Assembly (NCBI GenBank): GCA_937871115.1
Contig: CALMXW010000053.1
Span: 1 to 5,581 of the forward strand
Direction: 5' to 3'
From: an uncultured bacterium
GTDB taxonomy: Bacteria > Patescibacteriota > Minisyncoccia > Phycocordibacterales > CAIJYI01
Length of the DNA: 5,581 nucleotides
The notes under the pieces are model-generated. The model was not told where the DNA came from and made no database searches. It was given only the letters and a program-made list of their open reading frames with translations. Positions 1-5,474 of the stretch are shown in pieces. Each line of letters opens with the position of its first letter. Positions within the stretch are counted from its first letter, which is position 1. A program made the translations under genes and the position numbers.

Positions 1-38
1 AAATAAACAAAAGTATTTAAACTAAACTAACTACTCCT

Positions 39-1499
39 ATGGATACAGACTTCCTCTCATGCAAAAAAGTACACTTTATCGGAATTGGGGGCATTGGGGT
101 GTCCGCGGTCGCAAGACTTTTCCTCACACAAGGAGCCGAAGTGTCCGGCTCTGATACCGCAGATTTTCCAGACCGACCAGAGATGGAACAAAGCGGGATG
201 AAGATTGCCATCGGACATCGTGCAGAAAATATTCCTCCTGATGTGCAGGCAATCGTGTACTCCGGTGCGGTACCCGAGACCAACCCTGAATTTGTCGCCG
301 CGAAGGGACGAGGGGTTCCGGTACTCGAGTACTTCGAAGCATTGGGAGCCATCATGCACGGGCGATATGGCATCGCGGTCTCAGGGACCAATGGAAAGAC
401 CTCCACCACCGCACTCCTCGGAAAAATACTCGAACGAGCTGGGCTCGACCCGCTCGTCATTGTGGGAGGAAAGGTGCCGGGGTGGAACAAAAATTTGCGC
501 CTTCCCGTAAATGGCCTTCCCAGTATTTCTCAAACACCACAAGGAGAAACATCGAAAGAGATTCAGATGAGCGATGGAGTTTTTCTCGTCGAGGGAGATG
601 AGTATCGCCGACACATGCTCCAGCTTTCACCCCAAGTAATATCTCTCACCAATATTGAAGCAGACCATCTCGACTACTACAAAGACCTCGCGGAAATTAA
701 AGAAACATTTTTAAAGTACATAAAAAAAATTCCAGAAAAAGGCACCCTCACCTACAACAATGATGACGGTAATGTCCGAGATATTGTGGAAGAAGCACAG
801 AAGACGAATACGTGCCGGAAAATTTCTTATGCGATAGATACAGATGCCGACCTCCGCGCATCCAATCTCATGTACGGAGAAGAGACACGGATGTTTCGTG
901 TATCATGGCAAAAAGAAGATATTGGGATTTTTTCATTCCCGTTTCCTGGTCGGTTCAATGTATACAACGCTCTCGCCGCAATCGCTCCTGCGCTCGCACT
1001 CGGAGTCCCTATCGACGCCATACGCGCCGCCACCGCAGAATTCACGGGGACATGGCGGCGGTTTGAGCGCATTGGAAAAGTGCACGGGAAAGTGGTGATA
1101 TCCGACTACGCTCACCACCCCACAGCCGTGAGCGGTACCATTCGTGCCACCGCCGAGCTCTATCCGGGGAAAAAGATACTCGCTGTTTTTCAGCCACACC
1201 AAAAAGATCGTACCAGAAAAATGCTCCACGAGTTTGCAGATTCTTTTCACGGAGCAGACACGGTCATCCTCTCAGAAATTTATGATGTTGCTGGTCGCGA
1301 CGAAAAATCTGCACCCATAAGCTCTCAAAATCTTCTCGACGAAATGAAAAAGGATCCAAAAAATCCGCCGACAGGATTTGCTCACAACATCGACCAGACC
1401 GAGCAACGCATCCGCGACATCATGGACTCCTTCGACATTATTCTCATCATGGGCGCGGGTGACATTCATAAGCTCGCCGAAAAACTTGTGGGGAAGTAG
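39..1499 (+). CDS. murC: UDP-N-acetylmuramate--L-alanine ligase (MurC)
   Basis: Cytoplasmic Mur ligase that uses ATP to join L-alanine to UDP-N-acetylmuramate, the first step of the peptidoglycan stem peptide. The 486 residues show all three Mur domains. The N-terminal nucleotide-sugar domain opens with the glycine-rich FIGIGGIG (13-20). The central ATPase domain has the P-loop GTNGKTS (116-122), an acidic VEGDE (184-188) and TNIEADH (204-210). The C-terminal domain has WRRFER (339-344), DYAHHPT (356-362), FQPH (384-387) and MGAGD (471-475). FIGIGGIG, TNIEADH and DYAHHPT point to MurC rather than Mpl, MurD or MurE. Two oddities: the P-loop reads GTNGK where MurC normally has GTHGK, and residues about 155-180 look like a short hydrophilic insertion after VGGK. 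The ATG at 39 places FIGIGGIG at the usual distance from the N-terminus. The 38 bases upstream are AT-rich with no Shine-Dalgarno motif, and any upstream partner lies outside the window. Confidence 0.95.
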   Translation: MDTDFLSCKKVHFIGIGGIGVSAVARLFLTQGAEVSGSDTADFPDRPEMEQSGMKIAIGHRAENIPPDVQAIVYSGAVPETNPEFVAAKGRGVPVLEYFEALGAIMHGRYGIAVSGTNGKTSTTALLGKILERAGLDPLVIVGGKVPGWNKNLRLPVNGLPSISQTPQGETSKEIQMSDGVFLVEGDEYRRHMLQLSPQVISLTNIEADHLDYYKDLAEIKETFLKYIKKIPEKGTLTYNNDDGNVRDIVEEAQKTNTCRKISYAIDTDADLRASNLMYGEETRMFRVSWQKEDIGIFSFPFPGRFNVYNALAAIAPALALGVPIDAIRAATAEFTGTWRRFERIGKVHGKVVISDYAHHPTAVSGTIRATAELYPGKKILAVFQPHQKDRTRKMLHEFADSFHGADTVILSEIYDVAGRDEKSAPISSQNLLDEMKKDPKNPPTGFAHNIDQTEQRIRDIMDSFDIILIMGAGDIHKLAEKLVGK

Positions 1500-1513
1500 C
1501 CCTGACTGAAACA

Positions 1514-1542
1514 TTGACTTCCCATTCTCCTCATGGTAAGTT
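1514..1542 (+). promoter_or_regulatory. Candidate sigma70-type promoter for the small membrane protein gene
   Basis: A -35-like TTGACT (1514-1519) is followed after 17 bases by TAAGTT (1537-1542), preceded by the extended -10 dinucleotide TG (1534-1535). The layout matches the better promoter at 3335-3363 (TTGACT, 17 bases, TGn plus -10). The -10 matches only three of six consensus bases (T, A and the last T), so the call is moderate. Transcription would start near 1549, giving a leader of about 36 bases before the ATG at 1585. Confidence 0.45.
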
Positions 1543-1572
1543 CAGAAATGAACACACTCCGTGTTTTTTGAC

Positions 1573-1577
1573 AGGAG
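1573..1577 (+). promoter_or_regulatory. Shine-Dalgarno site deciding the start of the small ORF
   Basis: AGGAG lies 7 bases before the ATG at 1585, which is ideal spacing. It selects this ATG over the in-frame GTG at 1561, which lies upstream of the motif. It is the only well-placed Shine-Dalgarno site in the window. Confidence 0.8.
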
Positions 1578-1584
1578 ACTTGTG

Positions 1585-1788
1585 ATGTCAGCCTTAAACG
1601 TTCAGGGGCTTTTCGGAATCCTCTTCATTGTTGTCTGTTGCCTCATCTACTGGATGAACTCTGTGCACACAAGGGAACAGCGTGAGGCAAAAGCAAAAGC
1701 GGCAAAACAAAAGGCAACCCTCGATGTATTCGTAGGCCGGGCGACCAAATCGCCCACCACCACCTCTGAGGAGCAGGAAGCCGCTTAA
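1585..1788 (+). CDS. Small single-span membrane protein, function unknown
   Basis: I do not recognise a family. The 67-residue product has a short N-terminus, one hydrophobic segment at about residues 8-24 (GLFGILFIVVCCLIYWM, with a Cys-Cys pair at 18-19), then a strongly basic Lys/Ala/Gln-rich stretch (about 30-44), a short LDVFVGRA segment, and a Thr/Glu-rich tail. By the positive-inside rule the C-terminus should be cytoplasmic. The general shape recalls small bitopic proteins such as YajC, but I see no YajC core and do not assign it. Support for a real gene comes from the perfect Shine-Dalgarno site, a candidate promoter upstream and a terminator about 40 bases after the stop, which together make a single-gene unit between murC and aspS. 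Proximity to murC might hint at an envelope role, but that is only inference. Confidence 0.7.
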   Translation: MSALNVQGLFGILFIVVCCLIYWMNSVHTREQREAKAKAAKQKATLDVFVGRATKSPTTTSEEQEAA

Positions 1789-1828
1789 GCTTGCAGGACA
1801 AGGACATGGTCACTAAAAACTATCTCGC

Positions 1829-1882
1829 ACCACCGATTCTTTAGAGCCCCACGAGGGCGACGGGAACCGGTGGTTTTATTTT
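1829..1882 (+). terminator. Rho-independent terminator after the small membrane protein gene
   Basis: The arm ACCACCGATTC (1829-1839) pairs with GAACCGGTGGT (1864-1874), giving 10 of 11 pairs with one A-C mismatch. An inner GCCC/GGGC stem (1846-1849 with 1855-1858, loop CACGA) can stack inside it. The tract TTTTATTTT (1874-1882) follows directly. It separates the small gene from aspS. A regulatory hairpin in an aspS leader is the alternative reading, but I see no anti-terminator or T-box consensus. Confidence 0.75.
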
Positions 1883-1907
1883 GCCTTCTTTCTTTTTTTA
1901 GGAGTTT

Positions 1908-1916
1908 TGATACTAT
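1908..1916 (+). promoter_or_regulatory. Extended -10 promoter element for aspS
   Basis: TGATACTAT (1908-1916) fits an extended -10 element (TGn followed by TACTAT, four of six consensus bases including the key A and final T). No convincing -35 lies 16-18 bases upstream, where the sequence is a pyrimidine tract, but extended -10 promoters can do without one. It is the only promoter candidate between the terminator and the aspS ATG. It would start RNA at about 1922-1924, making the message almost leaderless. Confidence 0.4.
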
Positions 1917-1929
1917 GGGAATTACATGA
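1915..1929 (+). other. Possible four-codon leader ORF overlapping the aspS start
   Basis: ATG GGA ATT ACA TGA encodes Met-Gly-Ile-Thr, and its stop overlaps the aspS start as ATGA (1926-1929). GGAG (1901-1904) lies 10 bases before its ATG, whereas it is 21 bases from the aspS ATG, too far to serve aspS directly. It could couple translation into aspS on transcripts that begin upstream of 1900. It may equally be chance, and it is incompatible with a leaderless aspS message. Confidence 0.2.
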
Positions 1930-3326
1930 ACACAAACGAACGCATCTACACAAAAGACCTACACAACCATATCGATGGGGAAGTGACTCTCGCGGGGTGG
2001 GTGGACGGCCGTCGCGACCACGGCAAACTCATCTTTCTCGACCTCCGCGACATGTCTGGCACCGTCCAAATGGTCGCCCTGCCTTCACATGCTGAGGCAC
2101 ACGCTCTCGCAAACAAAATGCGCGACGAGTGGGTCATCTCGGTACGAGGCAAGGTCAACAAGCGCCCAGAGAGAATGGTAAATCCCGAGCTTCCTCTCGG
2201 TGATATCGAGATAGAAATTCTCGACGTAGAAATTTTGAATGAATCTGAAACGCCTCCGCTCGACGTGCACACTGACGGCCGAGATATTGGTGAAGATGTG
2301 CGCCTCGACTACCGCTATCTCGATTTGCGTCGTCCACGAATGCAGAAGAATATCCGCATCCGAAGCGAGTTTATCCGCGCTTGCCGAGAATTTCTTTTCA
2401 AAAATAGCTTCACAGAAATCGAGACTCCTCTTCTCACTGCGTCCACGGCTGAGGGGTCCCGCGACTTCGTGGTGCCGTCGCGACTCCACCCGGGAAAATT
2501 TTACGCCCTCCCGCAATCTCCCCAGCAGTACAAACAGCTCCTCATGATTGCAAGCTTCGAGCGATATTTCCAGCTCGCCCGCGCCATCCGTGACGAAGAC
2601 CTTCGAGCCGACCGTGGCTTCGAGCACACACAGATCGATATTGAAATGTCTTTTGTCACACAAGATGACATCATGAATCTCGTTGAGAGCATGATTACTT
2701 CCGTTGTTGAAAATCTGGGGTTCACTATTCGAGAAAAACCATTCCCTCGTATCAGCTACGCCGACGCCATGAAGACATACGGCGCAGACAAATTCGACAT
2801 GCGCACCGAAGAAGAAAAGCAGAAGGGTATCTTGGCTTATGCTTGGGTAGTAGATTTCCCGCAGTTTGAAAAGACCGATCAGGGTGGTTGGACGTTCAGC
2901 CACAATCCATTCTCCATGCCGAAGCCAGAATTTCTCGAAGACCTCATGGCGGGAAAAAATATTGAGAATATTCTTTCTCAACAATACGATCTCGTGTGCA
3001 ATGGGTACGAAGCAGGCGGTGGAAGTATCCGTGCGCATAAACCAGAAATCCTCAAAGCCGTGTACAAGGTGATGGGTTATGACGAGGAGGGGACTGAGCG
3101 ATCCGTGGGCCACATGCTCAAGGCTTTCAAATATGGTACGCCACCACACGGAGGTATCGCCCTCGGCGTAGAGCGCAATATTATGAATTTCACTGGTGAA
3201 GAATACCTCCGCGACGTACAGGCATTCCCCATGACCCGAGGCGGAAAAACTGCTGTTATGGATGGCCCAGCCGCCCTTTCTCCAGAGCAACTCGTAGAGC
3301 TCGGCATCAAAACGGCGGGAAAGTAG
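1926..3326 (+). CDS. aspS: Aspartyl-tRNA synthetase, compact form lacking the GAD insertion
   Basis: Class II aminoacyl-tRNA synthetase that charges tRNA-Asp with aspartate in the cytoplasm. An N-terminal OB-fold anticodon-binding domain (about 1-105) includes GWVDGRRDHGKLIFLDLRD (24-42). The catalytic core then shows the motif 1 region EIETPLLTASTAEGSRDF (164-181), LPQSPQQYKQLLM (195-207), motif 2 IRDEDLRADRGFEHTQID (221-238), SHNPFSMP (325-332), CNGYEAGGGSIRAH (358-371) and motif 3 GIALGVER (410-417) with its arginine. These are bacterial-type AspRS signatures. The product is 466 residues against about 590 for typical bacterial enzymes. The shortfall lies between YGADKFDMR (285-293) and WVVDFPQFE (307-315), where the GAD domain normally sits; only about 13 residues join them. 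The reading frame is intact, so this is a clean domain absence rather than a broken gene. The ATG at 1926 gives a normal OB-fold N-terminus. Whether it also charges tRNA-Asn (non-discriminating AspRS) cannot be told here. Confidence 0.95.
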   Translation: MNTNERIYTKDLHNHIDGEVTLAGWVDGRRDHGKLIFLDLRDMSGTVQMVALPSHAEAHALANKMRDEWVISVRGKVNKRPERMVNPELPLGDIEIEILDVEILNESETPPLDVHTDGRDIGEDVRLDYRYLDLRRPRMQKNIRIRSEFIRACREFLFKNSFTEIETPLLTASTAEGSRDFVVPSRLHPGKFYALPQSPQQYKQLLMIASFERYFQLARAIRDEDLRADRGFEHTQIDIEMSFVTQDDIMNLVESMITSVVENLGFTIREKPFPRISYADAMKTYGADKFDMRTEEEKQKGILAYAWVVDFPQFEKTDQGGWTFSHNPFSMPKPEFLEDLMAGKNIENILSQQYDLVCNGYEAGGGSIRAHKPEILKAVYKVMGYDEEGTERSVGHMLKAFKYGTPPHGGIALGVERNIMNFTGEEYLRDVQAFPMTRGGKTAVMDGPAALSPEQLVELGIKTAGK

Positions 3327-3334
3327 GCTAAAAT

Positions 3335-3363
3335 TTGACTCCTCAAGGACTTTTTGCTAGGAT
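3335..3363 (+). promoter_or_regulatory. Sigma70-type promoter for the rpsS ribosomal protein operon
   Basis: TTGACT (3335-3340) is separated by 17 bases from TAGGAT (3358-3363), preceded by TG at 3355-3356 as an extended -10. This is the best promoter match in the window. An overlapping alternative -10, GATACT (3361-3366), would need a 20-base spacer and is less likely. It begins only eight bases after the aspS stop and would start RNA near 3370, about 40 bases before rpsS. Confidence 0.65.
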
Positions 3364-3370
3364 ACTCTAA

Positions 3371-3400
3371 GCTCTGCAGTATATGGCGGAGTGTATTTTT
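3371..3400 (+). promoter_or_regulatory. Hairpin with T-rich tail in the rpsS leader, possible attenuator
   Basis: GCTCTGC (3371-3377) can pair with GCGGAGT (3386-3392), seven pairs including two G-U, around the loop AGTATATG. GTATTTTT (3393-3400) follows. It sits at the predicted 5' end of the operon RNA, where ribosomal protein leaders often carry autoregulatory or attenuation structures. The stem is short, so it could also simply protect the RNA end or be chance. It also lies after aspS and could weakly terminate aspS read-through. Confidence 0.35.
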
Positions 3401-3410
3401 CTACATTTAT

Positions 3411-3761
3411 ATGACACGATCGCTCAAGAAAGAACCGTACGTCGACCCACGGCTTCTCAAGAAAATAGAAGGTAAAAAACCGGCAGAAACTGGGGCAATT
3501 AAGACATGGTTCCGAGCGAGCCAGATCAGCCCTGAAATGGTGGGCTTTACTTTCGGAGTACACAACGGCCGAGAGCACATTCCCGTTTTGATTACCGAAG
3601 ACATGGTAGGACACCGACTTGGCGAATTCTCTCTCACACGAAAGTTTGTCCGACACGGAGGTAAAATGCAGAAGGAAATCGAGCAGAAGAAAAAGGAAGC
3701 AGAGATTACTGCCGCGAAAGCTGCAAAAGCATCGACTGCCACAGACACAAAGAAGAAATAA
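3411..3761 (+). CDS. rpsS: 30S ribosomal protein S19 with Lys/Ala-rich C-terminal tail
   Basis: Small-subunit head protein that works with S13 near the A-site tRNA. The start is ATG 3411, giving [12 protein letters not shown], which aligns with the S19 N-terminus (typically MPRSLKKGPF). An in-frame TTG at 3354 would add 19 unrelated residues and lies within the promoter. Core motifs are TWFRAS (32-37), [11 protein letters not shown] (49-59) and [11 protein letters not shown] (63-73). The G normally seen in KKGPF is E here. The protein is 116 residues against about 92 usually; the excess is a C-terminal extension (about 86-116) rich in Lys, Glu and Ala, predicted helical then disordered. It is the first gene of a ribosomal operon, with 26 bases to rplV. 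No Shine-Dalgarno motif precedes it; the region before the ATG is T-rich. Confidence 0.95.
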   Translation: MTRSLKKEPYVDPRLLKKIEGKKPAETGAIKTWFRASQISPEMVGFTFGVHNGREHIPVLITEDMVGHRLGEFSLTRKFVRHGGKMQKEIEQKKKEAEITAAKAAKASTATDTKKK

Positions 3762-3787
3762 CAAACAAATAGACACCCACTACTATC

Positions 3788-4135
3788 ATGACACGCGTTT
3801 CAGCAACATTGCGAAATTACCGACAAGCCCCCCGAAAGGTTCGCCTTTTGGTCGACCTTGTCCGCGGAAAAACCGTGCCTCACGCATTGATAGATTTACG
3901 CTTTTCAACAAAGCGCGCCTCTGATCCAGTAGGCAAGCTTATCCAGAGCGCCGTTGCCAGCGCAAAAGAGCGATTTGGTGCAAAAGAAAGCGACTTGCGA
4001 ATTGTGGAAGCATCGGTCAACAAAGGCGTCGTGCTCAAACGCTCCCGCCCTCGTGCTCGTGGCCGCGCTTTCCCAATACACAAGCACTCAAGCCATTTGC
4101 ATATTGTTTTAGAGACTATCACACCAGCAAAATAA
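3788..4135 (+). CDS. rplV: 50S ribosomal protein L22
   Basis: Early-assembly large-subunit protein that binds 23S rRNA; its extended beta-hairpin lines the nascent-peptide exit tunnel. The 115 residues match the family length. Seen here are the N-terminal APRKVRLLVDLVRGK (14-28), the middle helix IQSAVASAKERFG (52-64) and the C-terminal strand with the tunnel hairpin, VNKGVVLKRSRPRARGRA (77-94), followed by KHSSHLHIVL (99-108). The hairpin shows no deletion or insertion. The ATG at 3788 gives a family-like N-terminus. No Shine-Dalgarno motif is present (CACTACTATC precedes the ATG). It lies between rpsS and rpsC in the conserved order and is presumably co-transcribed. Confidence 0.95.
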   Translation: MTRVSATLRNYRQAPRKVRLLVDLVRGKTVPHALIDLRFSTKRASDPVGKLIQSAVASAKERFGAKESDLRIVEASVNKGVVLKRSRPRARGRAFPIHKHSSHLHIVLETITPAK

Positions 4136-4154
4136 TTTTGTTTCAATAATTTTT

Positions 4155-4826
4155 ATGAGCCATACCGTTCACCCATACGCACATAGACTGACAATCCTCC
4201 GAGACTGGAAATCTCGCTGGTTTGCGACGAAAGATAAATATCGCGAAAACCTCCGCGGTGATACGCTTCTTTCTCGCTATCTCGAAAAACGCCTTCGAGG
4301 CTTTTCTATTGGTGGCATCGAGATGGAGCGCAATGCCAACACTCTGAAAATCATCATCAAATCTGCTCGCCCGGGAATGCTCATTGGGCGCAGTGGTGAG
4401 GGCGCAACCAAGCTTCGCAACGACGTCTACGAATTTTCAAAACGAAACAAAATCACCCTTCCACAGAATCTCAAGATCGACATTGAAGAAATCCGTTCTC
4501 CTGAGACAAACGCTCTCGTAGTAGCGGAAATGATTATCGAAGGTATCGAGAAGCGCATGCCGTTTCGCCGTGTCATGAAGCAGACTGCTGATAAGGTCAT
4601 GGCAAATCGAGACGTAAAAGGAGTACGTATCGCCCTCTCAGGACGTCTTGGTGGAGCTGACATGAGCCGAACAGAAGAGATCAAGAAGGGCAACATTCCT
4701 CTTCAGACTTTCCGCGCGGACATCGACTTTGCTCGCGGAAGAGCAAACCTTACCGGCGTTGTCGGAGTAAAGGTTTGGATTTACAAAGGACAAATTTTCG
4801 AAAAGGATAAAAAATCTGCATCATAA
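4155..4826 (+). CDS. rpsC: 30S ribosomal protein S3
   Basis: Small-subunit head protein at the mRNA entry channel. The 223 residues cover the whole family. The N-terminal KH type 2 domain has ARPGMLIGRSGEG (71-83), with the GRSG loop (78-81) in the RNA-binding position. The linker PFRRVMK (136-142) keeps the two arginines and lysine that correspond to the mRNA-unwinding residues of E. coli S3. The C-terminal domain has SGRLGGADMSRTEE (162-175), FRADIDFARG (186-195) and GVKVWIYKG (204-212). The N-terminus is odd: MSHTVHP replaces the near-universal MGQKVHP. The C-terminal tail is short and basic. The gap to rplV is 19 bases, AT-rich and without a Shine-Dalgarno motif; rplP follows after 12 bases. 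Confidence 0.96.
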   Translation: MSHTVHPYAHRLTILRDWKSRWFATKDKYRENLRGDTLLSRYLEKRLRGFSIGGIEMERNANTLKIIIKSARPGMLIGRSGEGATKLRNDVYEFSKRNKITLPQNLKIDIEEIRSPETNALVVAEMIIEGIEKRMPFRRVMKQTADKVMANRDVKGVRIALSGRLGGADMSRTEEIKKGNIPLQTFRADIDFARGRANLTGVVGVKVWIYKGQIFEKDKKSAS

Positions 4827-4838
4827 TCTTATACCACC

Positions 4839-5261
4839 ATGTTGTTATTCCCACGAAAAGTTAAACACCGAAAATGGCAGACGGACCGCGTCAATATGAA
4901 CAAGCCGCGTGTAGAAACACGTGGGGTCACTATAGCTTTTGGCGCCTACGGACTAAAAGCTCTTGCACTTGGACGCATCCGCTCCAACCAGCTTGAGGCC
5001 GCTCGAAAGACGATCGTAAAGGCAGTGGGGAAGACTGGGAAGGTCTGGGTTCGTGTCTTCACCGACCGACCATACACTCAGAAAGCCGCAGAGGTGGGCA
5101 TGGGTAAGGGTAAGGGAGATCCGAAGTACTTTGTGTTTGAAGTACGTCCAGGGCGCGTTATCTTCGAGCTCGATGGCGTGTCTGAGGCTATTGCACGTGA
5201 CGCGATGCGTCGTGCTGGCTCAAAGCTACCCCTTAAGAGTACGGTAGTGACTCGCAGCTAA
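4839..5261 (+). CDS. rplP: 50S ribosomal protein L16
   Basis: Large-subunit protein beside the A-site tRNA elbow and the peptidyl transferase centre. At 140 residues it is near the usual 136. Family motifs are FPRKVKHRK (4-12), FGAYGLKAL (34-42), QLEAARKTIVKAV (51-63), KVWVRVFTDRPYTQK (68-82), MGKGKGDPKYFVFEVRPG (88-105), FELDGVSEAIARDAMRRA (109-126) and KLPLKSTVV (129-137). Family members usually read RMGKGKG or RMGSGKG in the loop; here it is GMGKGKG, with Gly87 where E. coli has Arg81, the residue hydroxylated by RoxA/YcfD. Compared with E. coli, the segment at about 14-29 looks slightly longer. No Shine-Dalgarno motif precedes the ATG. It is in standard operon position between rpsC and rpmC. 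Confidence 0.96.
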   Translation: MLLFPRKVKHRKWQTDRVNMNKPRVETRGVTIAFGAYGLKALALGRIRSNQLEAARKTIVKAVGKTGKVWVRVFTDRPYTQKAAEVGMGKGKGDPKYFVFEVRPGRVIFELDGVSEAIARDAMRRAGSKLPLKSTVVTRS

Positions 5262-5271
5262 TATTTTTATC

Positions 5272-5469
5272 ATGGCAAAGAAAACCACACTACAAGAAAA
5301 GGATACGCTCGAGCTCACCAAGCTTCTTAAGGAGAAGCGTGAATCTCTACGAACACTCCGATTTAGCGCCGCAGGGTCTCGTCCAAAAGATTCAAATGAG
5401 CCTAAAAAGATGCGTCGAGAAATCGCTCGCGTATTGACTGAAATGGGTAACCGTGCGAAGAAAACATAA
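5272..5469 (+). CDS. rpmC: 50S ribosomal protein L29
   Basis: Small two-helix large-subunit protein near the exit tunnel, next to L23 and part of the docking platform for nascent-chain factors. The 65 residues fit the family. The first helix carries TLELTKLLKEKRESLRTLRF (12-31), aligning with the EL..LL.E...LR.. pattern. A short linker rich in Ser, Pro and Asp follows, then the second helix with MRREIARVLTEMGNR (47-61), the hallmark RR.IAR segment. The gaps are 10 bases from rplP and 5 bases to rpsQ. The upstream sequence is AT-rich (ATATTTTTATC before the ATG) and has no Shine-Dalgarno motif. Confidence 0.93.
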   Translation: MAKKTTLQEKDTLELTKLLKEKRESLRTLRFSAAGSRPKDSNEPKKMRREIARVLTEMGNRAKKT

Positions 5470-5474
5470 CAAGT

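Noticed and set aside
1491..1523. Seven-base inverted repeat GGGAAGT/ACTTCCC across the murC stop codon, possible terminator
   Set aside because: The loop is 19 bases and no T-run follows; it also overlaps the candidate -35, so chance is likely.
1551..1570. Small hairpin AACAC-ACTCC-GTGTT followed by a T-run, possible murC terminator
   Set aside because: The stem is only five pairs with two G-C pairs, too weak for a confident terminator; at most a 5'-end hairpin of the small gene's RNA.
1568..1573. Perfect -35 hexamer TTGACA just before the small ORF
   Set aside because: No -10-like hexamer lies 16-18 bases downstream, and any start would fall inside the small ORF; it overlaps the Shine-Dalgarno region by chance.
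1829..1925. T-box or other riboswitch upstream of aspS
   Set aside because: No T-box consensus, specifier loop or alternative anti-terminator pairing is visible; the hairpin is explained by termination of the small gene.
2085..3290. Long open frame of about 401 codons on the - strand, antisense to aspS
   Set aside because: The + strand protein is an unmistakable AspRS over the same bases, and the antisense product shows no recognisable domain; it is a codon-bias shadow.
3354..3410. Upstream TTG start for S19 adding 19 residues
   Set aside because: The added residues do not resemble S19, the TTG lies inside the promoter, and the ATG at 3411 gives the family N-terminus.
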